Below, piece by piece: positions 34,644-46,289 of a DNA stretch of 64,000 bases. Source of the DNA: Cristatella mucedo (Eukaryota; Bryozoa; Phylactolaemata; Cristatellidae); the NCBI GenBank assembly GCA_009760855.2, contig WPIO01000011.1:4144501-4208500 (forward strand), in the 5' to 3' direction. Every line of letters starts with the position of its first letter. Within the stretch, counting starts at the first letter, position 1. The notes below the pieces were generated by a model. The model saw only the letters and a list, made by a program, of their open reading frames with translations, did no database searches and was not told where the DNA came from. The position numbers were made by a program, and so were the translations under genes.

Positions 34644-35812
34644 CTCAGGGCTCCGTGCTAGGTCTGGTTCTTTTCACTGTTTATACTCTCGCTCTTGCTG
34701 ATGTGATTGCCAAGCACATTTTAGGCTTTCACTTCTATGTGTATGACACTCAGTTTTACCTTTGCTTTGATCTCTCCCAGCCTACGAGCACCTCGAATTC
34801 TCTCAACTCACTTGCAGCATGTTTTGATGACATCCGCACATGGATGGCAGCAAATTTTCTAAAACTAAACGATGATAAAACTAGCTTATTAGTTATGGGC
34901 AAACCAGTGTGATTCAGAAATTGGAAAGGCTGCTGCTCGAAATTGGCCCTGAGAGCATATCTCCTGTTGAATCAGCTCGAAATCTAGGTGTCATGTTCCA
35001 AAGTGACCTCTCGTTAGACGACCTCATCAGCTCTACAATCAAGTCAGCTACATAACATTGCTAAAATTCGGACTTGTTTAGATAAGGATGCCTCGTCTAA
35101 GTCGGTCCCTGCGTTTGACATCCCGTCCTGACTTCTGTAACTTACTACTTGCTGGCCTACCGGCATGCCCGATCAGGAGCTTACAGCTGGTGGAAATCTC
35201 CGCAGCTAGGCTTGTCTGCCGTGAGCGTTGAAGTGCCCACATCACACCACTTCTCACCGAGCCTGCACTGGCTCCCAGTCAAGCAACGCATCGACTTTAA
35301 GGTTTTGTCGCTCACTTTGAGGTCACTTCACTCTTTGGCTCCAGCCTATCTCTCAGATATACTCCCCCATCAGGCCAAGCATCGTACCACCTGCTTTTCG
35401 GAATCCAACAGCCTACAAATACCTCGTACAAACCTGAAATCCTTTGGAGACCGTGCATTTAGTTCGTATGCTCCCAATGCCTGGAACTCACTCTTGACTT
35501 GCATCAGAACATCCCCTGACTTGACCACGTTTAAAAAGAACTTGAAAGCATACTTATTTAGGACAGCATTGTGTGGGTCCCTGTGATTCTTCCTTTCTGT
35601 GCTTATGCGTGCAGACACTGTTGCATGCTGCCACTAACCACATTTGCATGCTGACCCTTTGCATGTCACCCCTAACCATGTTATTAATGTTGTTCATCAA
35701 CTTTGATATTACTCACCATTCCATCGCGCTTCTCTTTGCAGCAAATGTAAAGCGCCTAGATGGAGATTGGGTGCTTTATCAACTTCATTATTTTTATTAT
35801 CATTATTATTAA
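34644..35812 (+). mobile_element. LINE-A copy, 3' part, continuing the element at 31.2 kb
   Basis: Starts at the PQGSVLG block (ctcagggctccgtgctagg), continues through degraded palm and thumb blocks to ALAPAYLSDILPHQAKH and SYAPNAWNS, and ends in an ATT-rich tail. About 125 residues between LEWVLV and PQGSVLG are missing compared with other copies. The YADD box reads YVYD here, so it is dead. Confidence 0.78.
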
Positions 35813-35930
35813 CAAGAATAATAACAATAAAAATGCATTTGTAAAGTGCCCTCTGAGGACTGAATCTCTTTCTAGGTGCTCTTTGTAGATGCTGAATAGA
35901 AAGCACTGCCAAATCATTGGTGGTAACATC
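35813..35930 (-). mobile_element. LINE-A 3' tail fragment, reverse
   Basis: Directly abuts the forward tail ending at 35812, so the two ATT tails meet tail to tail. Confidence 0.65.
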
Positions 35931-36084
35931 CGAAAGCGCCAGGCACAGTGAAAGATTTTGAAGCATTGAGGCTGTGCTATGCTGACACCTTATTTTTTTA
36001 ACAACAAGCAGACCGATGTTGGACCAGGGTGGCAACGAGCCCTGCTGTCTTAGTTCAGGGGCAAGTAGCAAGGCAGTTCAGGGG

Positions 36085-36265
36085 CAAGTGCTCGCACTGC
36101 AAGCAGCTTACACTTCTGCTTGCACTTCACGACCCAGGTCGTGGGTTTGAGACCTGCAGCAGGCAAGTTTTTACTTTTAGTCTTGCAAAGAGAAGAGCTA
36201 GAGCCGCTCTGGCTCTTCTGCTGGCCATTTAAAGGAGGCTAATTTAAATCAGCTAACCTTTAATT
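36085..36265 (+). mobile_element. SINE2-related element
   Basis: TTCACGACCCAGGTCGTGGGTTTGAGACC head and GCTCTTCTGCTGG..GAGGCTAATTTAAATCAGCTA end. The middle differs from other copies, so it may be a subfamily. It lies 370 bp before the mind-bomb-like start codon. Confidence 0.55.
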
Positions 36266-36639
36266 ATGCTTTTTTTTAAATATGGATGAGATCGGCTGCA
36301 ATGCATTCATGTGCTGTTGCATGGGATATGGTGACCAAAAGGTCGTTGTTAGTTTGCTTTGCCCTGCAATTGTTGTAGTGTCAATGTTTAATCCACGTGT
36401 GGTCGTGGCGCTGCACATTTTTTCTATGCCGAAAGCAGTGGCAGCTTAAACAGAGCCTTTGGCCTTGCATGCCTCATTGCTGAATGCCCAGATATGGACC
36501 CAGTGTAGCACTGAAGTGGTGTCTCAGTGTCCTGTTGAATTAAATTTGGTTTTCGTAGCCTGGCACGTGACTCATGCTGGAATGGTGCTGCTGATATAAG
36601 AGATCCACTAGCTTCAGCTGGGCATGAGCATATGCTGCG

Positions 36640-36847
36640 ATGGCTGGCTCGATCGGGCTGCGAGTGGTCAGAGGCCCCGACTGGAAGTGGGCCAACCAGG
36701 ACGGAGGTGAGGGCACGGTCGGCACCGTCGTGGCAACCCAGCTGCCCAAGGTCACCAATGTTCGCTGGGACACTGGCGTCACGGCTAACTATCGCTCTGG
36801 TGCCGAGTCGGCTTACGATCTACGAGTCTTCGACAATGCTCAGTGTG
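36640..36847 (+). CDS. Mind-bomb-like gene, exon 1 (first MIB/HERC2 domain)
   Basis: Residues 1-69 plus one base. The start ATG in gcgATGg is followed within seven residues by RVVRGPDWKW, the usual opening of a MIB/HERC2 domain, so little or nothing is missing at the N-terminus. YDLRVFDNAQ ends the domain. The donor is GTGAGT, phase 1. I see no TATA box in the 300 bp upstream. Confidence 0.85.
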
Positions 36848-39800
36848 GTGAGTGTGGGCGGAATTTGCGTCACATGGTGCTTTGGCGATGGAGCTGTACA
36901 CTCAGTCGCAAGTAACCTCCCAGCATGGCTGCAGCTGCTGCTTTATTGGGGTAATAAGGGGTGACTCTCTATGACACCAGGTGTACTGAAATTCTGCACC
37001 CGGTTGTGTGTGAAGATAATTGCTGACAGCTTAAGAACAAACATGTATGCACATGCAATTGCCCTACATTCACTTAAGAGTGATGTCACCCCTCCATGGT
37101 TCTATATAACCTCCCTGATGTGACCGGGCATAGGGGCCACAAGCCAGCTACTGGTGTAGGCCGGACAGCCGACTAGTCAGCCGACTGTCACAATCGCTCC
37201 ACAATCATCTATGGGGTTCAAGAATTGGAAATTTCTGGGCATCAGCACCGCTCATGCTTTCGTCAAAAAGTACTTGAATAGCCTGGTAGAGTGCTCAGGT
37301 TCATCATCTGGCTGACCAGACCAGAATATTTGAGATTTGACTTGCTTTACACTTTTTCCTAGTTCAGGTACACTTCTCATCGGCACTTTGTTGTGTGAAA
37401 TACATGGTATTTCCCTTGGATGGTCGCTCGCAAAAGTCACTGACTCCTCGAGTGCTCTGAAAACCGTCCAGTGCAGCTAAGCTCAGTTGGTTCTGATAGC
37501 TGGCTCACTAAATAAGGCGGTTGCTTTTCACGACCTCGGCCCCGAGGTCGTGGGTTCGAATCCTGTGGTGGGCGATTCTTTATCGTCGCTGCAAGCGGTG
37601 GTGATAGCCGTAAAGGCTCTTCTGTCGCTATACAAAAGAGGCTGTTAAATCAGCTAGTATTTTTTTAGCTGTGAGTGCCTTCAGGCAGCCTCAACTGTGT
37701 GCCTGCAAAGCTAAAACTTCCGACCCTTAATTACACCTGCACTCTTACATGCATGTAAGTCTAAGTTACCTGCACTCTTCATGCATCTGTGTACTAGATA
37801 AGTATAAATAAATACAATTTATTTGTATAGTGCCCCAAGAGAACTTAATCTCTATTCAGGCGCTTTACATATGCCTCGGGGCTCGAGCCCACGACCTCAG
37901 CCAGACCTTGGCCGTGGTGAGCGCCTTAACCGCTGGACCAATCCAGCTGTGCTTGTGAACCTGCATCTTAATTCCAGGATTAGGGGTTCTGCTTGCAATT
38001 TGCTGTTGTGCGAAACTGTTTTTGCTATGCTATCTTTACTCGAATAAACTTGCAGAAGACCTCGGGCCCATGTCAGCTCAACCACACTACTAGCTATCCG
38101 AAGCTCATGCATGATGAACACATCAGTGCCACAGTCAAGTGCTTCTAGTTAACATTGCACAAATTCGGACTTGCTTAGATAAAGTTACCACAACCTTCCT
38201 AAGTCAATGCATGTATGACATCGTGTCTTGTCTATCGTGGTTCAATACCCACAGGCCTCCTTCCATGTGCAATGAGATGCTTGCAGTTGGTGAACAACTC
38301 AACAGATTAGCTTGTCCATCGTGAGCATGCATGACTGGCACAGTACACCTCTTCTCACCGACCTGCTCTGGCTCTCTTTCAAGCAGGTCATCGACTTCAA
38401 GGTCTGGTCCTCAATTTTAGGTCCCCTTCATTCTTTGGCTCTGCCAGCTTATCATGAAGTACTTACTAATCAGGCTTCCCATCGTACTTGCTACTCTTCA
38501 TACTCAGGTCTTTTGGCTTTGGCTCGCACAAATTCCAAATCCTTCGATGACCATGCCTTCAGTTCTTATCCTCCCAAAGCCTGAAACTTGCTCTCGATTG
38601 ACATCGTGACATCTCGTGGCTTCTCTGGTATGGATAAAAAAAAGCTAAAAAGCCACTGATTTCTCACTCACTTTGTTCCGAAGCTGTGAATTGACCTTTG
38701 TGCAATAATGAGTGGTGAAATCCGAAAAATGTTTACACTAACCTGTTGATATGCTGCCTTTTCAACATTTGTAAAGTGCCGAGACAAAGATTTAGTTCTC
38801 CTAGTTATCAATACAAATTTAGTATTATTATTATCATTATGGTGAGCTGCATCCAGATCCCATTGCCCTTCTGCAAAGGCCAAAATATGTCATTAGCTTA
38901 ATGCATAGTCCGTTTTGTGCATTGAGGCTGCATCTACAAAATCACAAGGGTGACTTAGAGTCCAGTTGATCGCCTTTGCCTTCTCAACTTCATGCTCTCT
39001 GGTTTTCTCACACTCTTTCTCTTTTGCTCGCCTGCTTTTTCTTGCTCTCTCTCTCTCTCTCTCCTTTCTATCTCTCTCTCTCCTCTCTTACTGCCTCTTT
39101 CTCTCTATCTCCCACATTCTCTCTTCTCTCTTAATGTTAACGTTCCGGTCTCTCTTAATGTTAACAAGAATAATGATAGTAATACGGATTTTGCAGTGTC
39201 CTGTGAGATCTAACCTGCTGTCTGAGCTCTTTGCAGATGCCGAAAAGAAAGCGTACCAACTAGTTATACATCGTAGTAGGCAACCATATGTGAATGAAAC
39301 TGGTTGGAGATTTCCGGCAATGGACTGGTGGAGCTTGCCACAAATGAGTTACTTCGTCTGTGCCAATATCCAGTCTCATAGGAATTTTATAATTTGTTCT
39401 CTTAATTGATTAAAGCCAGCTGGGATGCAGAGGCTAGACCAAGATAACTGTTAAGAATAATAATAAAACACTTGATAAAGCACTCTCAGAGAACTCAATC
39501 TGTTTCTAGGCGCTTTACATTTGCTGCAAAGGAAGCACGATCGAATAGTTAGTGGTAGCATGCTCAATAAACAACAAGAATTACATGGTTAGGGGTGGCA
39601 TGCACAGGGTCAGCATGCAAATGTGGTTAGTGGCAGCATGCACAGTGTCAGCAAACATAATCACATAAAGGTCGACTCACAGGGACTCACTAAATGCTGT
39701 CATAAATAGGTGCATTTTTAATTTCTGTGTAAATGTGGTCCAGTCAGGTGATGTCGTGACGGATGTCGGGAGTGAGTTCCAGGCTGTGGGAGCATGCGAA

Positions 39801-42800
39801 CTAAATTCAGGGTCTCCAAAGGATTTGAGGTTTGTATGAGCTAAAGGTAAACAGTTAGATTCTGAAAAGTGGTAGGTACGATGCTTACTTAACCTGGTGG
39901 GGCAGTAGATCCGATAGGTAGGCTGGGGCCAAAGAATGGAGGGACCTAAAAGTGAGCGACAAAACCTTGAAAACGTTCTTAGGTAAAAAGGGCAGGCGAT
40001 GTATGCAGTTTAGTTGCCTCTGTATTTGTGTGGTAGTCTCTCCCTGTCTGCCTGTATGTTTCCTGCTAGGTGCATAGGGAGTAATGACGATCAGAGATCC
40101 AGCTCTGTCCATCCTGCACTTGGTGCTACTTATGTAAGCAGTGTGAGTAAGAGCTCCTGATAATTAGGCTAGGTCGGCAGTGTGAGCATTTGCCGTTGCT
40201 ATGTACCAGTTGATTGTGTGCTTAGGTGGGCCTGGTGGCCGCTGCCGACCACCTGTGCAATGTGCAAGGGGCTAATGCAGCTGTGATGACTGCCTTTCCG
40301 ATTCGCAAGTGATTCCCTTGTTGCCAGCACATTTCCACTTGCCATTCGCAAGTGCCGTGCTTCCACTTGCATTGCAGCACTGCGGCAGATGTCACTGTCA
40401 CTCGTGTTTTGGCGTGTCTGCATGGCCGACAGTCTGCTAGTTGCAGGTGTCCGCCACGCTGGGATTTCGTGCAGCCACTGCAACGAAGTCGACATCCCGG
40501 GTATGCGTTGGCAATGTGAAAAGTGCAACATCGACCTGTGCTCGGCCTGCTACATGGCCGACATGCATGACGTCACCCATGGGTTTCGGAGGTTTACCAC
40601 TCCGCTGTCGTCCGCTGTGACAGTGCCTTTACGTAGCAACTCCTCGAAGCAGAATGCCCGGGGCATCTTTCCTGAGACAACGGTTGTTCGCGGTCCCGAC
40701 TGGAAGTGGGGAGCACAGGATGGTACGTCTGTAGCATTATGCATTTGACATGTTAAGGAATGAACGAGGCAATCAGCTAGTGCTGCTGCAGCCACTACTT
40801 CTGCTACACTGGCACTGGCACTGCCTCTGCTACTGTTTTTGCTGCTGTCACGACCACTGCCTGTGCTGCTCCTGCTGCTGCTCCTCCTCCTGCTCCTCCT
40901 GCACCTCCTCCTGCCGCTCTTTCTCCTGCTGCTCCTCCTGCCGCTCCTTCTCCTCCTGCTCTTGCCATCGCTCCTGCTGCTATGAATGATGCTTGCTGCC
41001 TGTTGCTGTACCTGAAACTCGTGCCTTTCCATTGAAAGCTGGGCTTGAAACAACTGCATCCTTGCCGTTCTCATCGTTTTCTACTCTCAGCAGACTGCTG
41101 CTTTCTGCATTGCTTCAGTTGCTTTCTTTACTCTGTGCCGTCCTTTCGTTTGTGCTGCTGATCTTTGCTATTTTGTTCATATTAGCTCTCTACATTACAT
41201 TGTGCATGAATGCTAATGTCCTAGCTGCTGATAGACGAACCATCCGGTGGTATGTTACGCCACATGTCTGCCGCGCGTGCAGTGTGCGAGTGTAATCTGT
41301 GAGCTGCAAATCGACACCATGTAGTCAGGTTATCCACGATTTTTATTTATGGCTCCTACGGTGTCGTTTAGCTTTGACCCGTGAGAGCAACATGGTGGAT
41401 TCTGTCCTGCAGGCCTTGGGAGCAAGCTGCCTATGTGCTAGTGCTGTTAATATAGCAGGTTCAAGATTCGTATTGCAGGGCATGTCGTTATCAGCAGTCT
41501 GTTGCACTTGGACACCATGATGTGCCGGTGCCATGTACCATGCATACATACCATACATACATACATACATACATATGTACCATGCATACATGCATACCCA
41601 GCACGCTCTGCTCGCAGCAGAGCGTGCGTGGCGCTGGACAGTGGCAAGCGTGGTGCAATGGTCTGCGTTGGCTTTCGCTAGGTGGCAAGGGCAAGGAAGG
41701 AACCGTGATGGAGCAGATCAACTGGTCTCGGACGACATGCCGAGATGGCGTACGTGTCCAGTGGCAGGCGGGCACCAGCTGCCTATACCGGCTAGGCCAC
41801 GACGGTAAAGTCGACCTACTGCAGAAGGTGACTGGCACCGGCTGCAGGTACTACCCTGAGCATCTGCCGGTTCTTGGCAAAGGTTAGGGCTTTGGCAAAT
41901 GAGCTCGCTCCTGACCTTTGTCTCGGGCTTTTTCTTGGCCGAGCCGTGACCACGGAGACCGCTGTTGAGTTACTCTGTGCTTGAACATTTTGGCTTTCGT
42001 GTTGCTGCTGTCGGTACTTTTCCTTTATCGGCGCCGTCCTCGAAAGTGGCAAAGCGGCAGTGTGAGCCAATGAAGGGGGGCGAATGGGTGAATGGTGTGG
42101 AACACGCGAGTGAGCGAGGCGTTTCCTTGAACTAGCCATAAGTGTCGTCCTCTTTGTGTTGAGTCGACACAGATTGTCACGTCCGTGCTTGCCTGGCAGC
42201 TAGCACCGCTAGCTGCTGATCGTGCAACTAGTGCTGCCTGAGACGGACTCCTGAGACGGACACCCACCTAGTCTTTGTCGGGTTGTAAGTGGACGGACAG
42301 TCGCGTGTACAGCCGTTCGAGACCGGATGGAGAGGGGGAGCACCCAGCACGTACTGCCTGCATATCTGTCGATTACTGTCGAGTTCAGTGTTCATCCTCA
42401 CGCGTTCATTGCCTCGTGGCTAATCTTACTCGCAGAGGTGGCGCAGCCGAGCCATGCCTCTCCTTCTGCCAGGTGCGATCGCTATACTTCATTCAGAGTC
42501 GGCTGATTTTCAGGCTCTCTCACCTGCATCCTCGTGATGGCTCACTCTGCTACCCGAGTTTGACCGGCAGCCTAGCCTGGTTCCGGGCCTTGCAGCTGTG
42601 CCTACACAGCCAGCGGGCAGTGGGGCTGACCTCTCCTGCCTGCTGTGCAGTTTTTCTTGCGATTTAGACTTGCCAGTGTTAAGCGATGAGATTTCCATCT
42701 GCTCTAAACGTCTCCAAGGAAATAATGCTGGCTTCAGAATGAGCCCAATCGTCACAGTTGTAGTTAAATTGTCTCGTTATACTGTCAGTCATATATCGAA

Positions 42801-44274
42801 ACCTCACACCTTGCTGGTAAGTTCCAGTCTGGCTTTAGAGCTAATCACTCCACAGAGTCAGCATTGCTTAGGGTATACAACGACCTACTTAGGAATGCAG
42901 ACATGAGTAGAGTGTCTCTGCTTGTTTTGCTTGATCTTTCGGCAGCTTTTGATACCATCGATCACAAAGTGCTTCTAGAGCGCCACTCATCTCGCCTGGG
43001 CATCACTGGCACTGCTCTGCAGTGGTTCACGTCCTATCTCAGTGGGAGACTCCAGAGTATTGACTTGAATGGACAAAGATCATCTGAAGTACCTCTGAAA
43101 ATATGGAGTACCTCAGGGCTACGTGCTAGGTCCGGTTCTTTTCACGGTTTATACTCTGCCTCTTGCTGATGTGATTGCCAAGCACAATCTAGGCTTTCAC
43201 TTCTATGCAGATGACACTCAGTTGTACCTTTGCTTCGATCCCTCCCAGTCTTCGAGCACCTCAAATTCTCTCAACTCACTTGCTGCATGTATTAATGACA
43301 TCCGCACATGCATGGCAGCAAATTGTCTAAAACTAAACGATGATAAAACTAACTTACTAGTTATGGGCAAACCCAGTGTGATTCAGAGATTGGAAAGGCT
43401 GACTCTCAAAATTGGCTCGGCCAGCATATCTCCTGTCGAATCAGCTCGAAATCTAGGTGTCATATTCCAAAGCGACCTCTCGTTAGACGACCATATCTGC
43501 TCCACAGTCAAATCTGCCTGTTTTCAGCTTCATAACATTGCTAAAATTCGGGCTTGTTTAGATAAGGATACCACGTCCAAGTTAGTTCATGCATTCGTGA
43601 CATCCCGTCTCGACTTCTGCAACTCACTGCTTACTGGCCTACCAGCATGTGCGATCAGGCGATTGCTGCTTGTGCAAAACTCTGCAGCTAGGCTTGTCTG
43701 TCGTGAGCGTCCCAGTTGCCACATTACTCCACTTCTGGCCGACCTGCACTGGCTACCAGTCAAGCAACGGATTGACTTCAAGGTTTTGTCGCTCACTTTT
43801 AGGTCCCTTCATTCTATGGCTCCAGCCTATCTGTCAGATATACTACCCCATCAGGCCAAGCATCATACCACCTGCTTTCCGGAATCCAACAGCCTACAAA
43901 TACCTTGTACAAACCTTAAATCTTTTGGAGACCGTGCATTTAGTTCGTATGCTCCCAAAGCCTGGAACTCCCTCCCGACTTGCGTCAGAACATTCCCTGA
44001 CTTGACCACATTTAAAAGGAACTTAAAAACACCTATTTAGGACAGCACATAGAGGGTCCCTGTGATTCGTCCTTCACGTGCTTATGCGTGCTGACACAGT
44101 GCATGCTGCCACTAACCACATTTGTATGCTGACCCTGTGCATGTCACACCTATGTTATCCATTTTGTTTGTTTTTCAAGCATGATTTTACTTACCATTCA
44201 ATTGCATTTCACTTTGCAGCAAATGTAAAGCGCCTATGTCTCTCTCTCTCCCTCCCTCCCTCTCTCTCTCTCTC

Positions 44275-44324
<50 letters not shown>

Positions 44325-46236
44325 ATTTGTATGGTTCCCTAAGAGAACTAAGTTTCTTTGTAGGCGCTGGTAATTTAAAAAGTAGGACAAATGCGAGAAA
44401 TAAGTAACAGCATCGGGCTAAGCTGCGTCGAAAAAACCTAGCCTTGTTCCAATGCTTCAAGTACATCGTGGCTTCCCAATCATTGTGATGGCATAGCCTA
44501 TGTAGCAGGACTTCATTAAATTAGCAAAACAAACGTTGACATCTGGATAGCTAAGACTAAGAATGTTCTTCCAAGCTGCCTAAATCTATGCTTCACATTT
44601 TCATTTCACTGTAGCAACAGTATGGAGTCGAGCACTGGAGGTCTTGTGCTGTGCTTAGTATGGGAGCTGAAACGATGTAAGGAACTTGAGAGCAGTAAGA
44701 CACTTTGTAGATTATTGAGTGGATTATGTGGGTGCCTGTCTAGGAGTTGCTTATGTCCTTTAAGAGTAAGCAAAAAGGCAACACATTAGCTGCACCCTTA
44801 GCCACTTTGAGGTACCACTAAACACGGCAAAGGGATAACATAGTGGATCAAAACAAATATGGTTTGTCCTCCTCAAGTGAATCCGCGACCTCAGACACCA
44901 TGGGACTATGGACATGCAACATACATACACTCGCACCAAAATCGCAGTGCTGCTAAATCTCGAAGCTTGTCGGCTTTAAACTGCCCACTCACGGTAATTT
45001 TCTCCCGACAATTGGAACTCGACTACTTGCTAGCTGCAATTGTCAGGTGTGTGGCAAAATTATTCGAAAGCTGCTGTTCTGTAATCCCCGTCTTGCCTTC
45101 TACTGAATATATAAACATGTTATACATCTTTTTGAGATTCAAATTCGGTTTAGATTTGACAGAAAGGTGTTTCAGCCAAGCAAGTACACAGTGCTTCATT
45201 TTATGGTTGCTCAGGCTTGTGGTCGGGCTGCATTGCTGTGGCCGGACTCTTTTTGAATGGATTCTGACCTAGGGGCCTCACTTTGTAGTAGCTGAACAGG
45301 CCACTCTTGGCAAAGTGACTGGAGCATCGCCATCACTAGCAGGATCAGCTTCAAATTCAGCTCCAGACACACTTGTTGATGGGCCACTCATGCCTGGAGA
45401 TGAAGTGGTAATAGAGCTAGATTCATCAATTTTGGAAGTCATCCAAAGAGGTCACGGTGGCTGGACTTTAGCTATGAATGACGTGAGTGGCGCCACAACA
45501 TTCAATGCATACCTCTATGGTCTGATACTTGATGGTCTGATACTCGAGAAAGCTCTTTCCCTGTTGTTGTTGCTATATGTTGTACTTCCATGTAAGCGAT
45601 CCGGGTTTCATTTTCATTTGTCGTTGACTTGTGTGTGTCCTCTTGTCACCTGCTTCGTGTCATAATTGCATGGGTAATTTTGCATCAGTGTGCTATTCCA
45701 TGCAAGCTTGTAGGCAAGAAAGAATAAGCTATGACAAGTCAAACCTTCTTTCTCAGGAGTAGCTGAAATGCTATCAGACAAGACTTGTAATTACCCGAGA
45801 GTAGGAACATTCTCGATTCCAAAGAAATGGATGCAGTGCTCTTTTGTAAGTTCTGGCTCAGTCGTTTACTTGACCTATTCTTGGTTTCTACGGGATGGAT
45901 TCTGTAAAGCATCGGCACACTTACTTCCTTTACTTTGCCGGAAGAGCAAACATACCAAGGAATAGCTACTTGCCTGTGTTATTAAGAGGCTATCCGACAT
46001 TAAGTCTACTTGTTCACCAACTTGGCACTGCACAGCAGCGCCTTAGATTATATCTTGATCGCACACTGCAGGTCTCGAACCCACGATCTGGATCTTGAAG
46101 AGCAAGCACTTTACCCATGGGCTAAGACCCAGGGTCGTGAAGAGCAAGCACCTAACATACTGGGCTAATTTTGTGCATGTGTGTGCATGCGTGAGTGGGT
46201 GGATAGGTGGGTGGGTATGTGTTGTGTGTGTGTGTG

Positions 46237-46289
<53 letters not shown>

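Noticed and set aside
37488-37575. Functional tRNA gene
   Set aside because: A and B boxes are present but the cloverleaf is not complete and several copies share the same 3' body, so it is a SINE head.
32188-37665. SINE2 as a partner of LINE-B
   Set aside because: Only GCTATACAAAA is shared near their ends; too short to claim a common tail.
42272-42760. 130-codon open frame upstream of the 42.8-kb LINE-A copy as an endonuclease domain
   Set aside because: No endonuclease motif could be found in any frame, so the LINE-A start is placed at about 42790.
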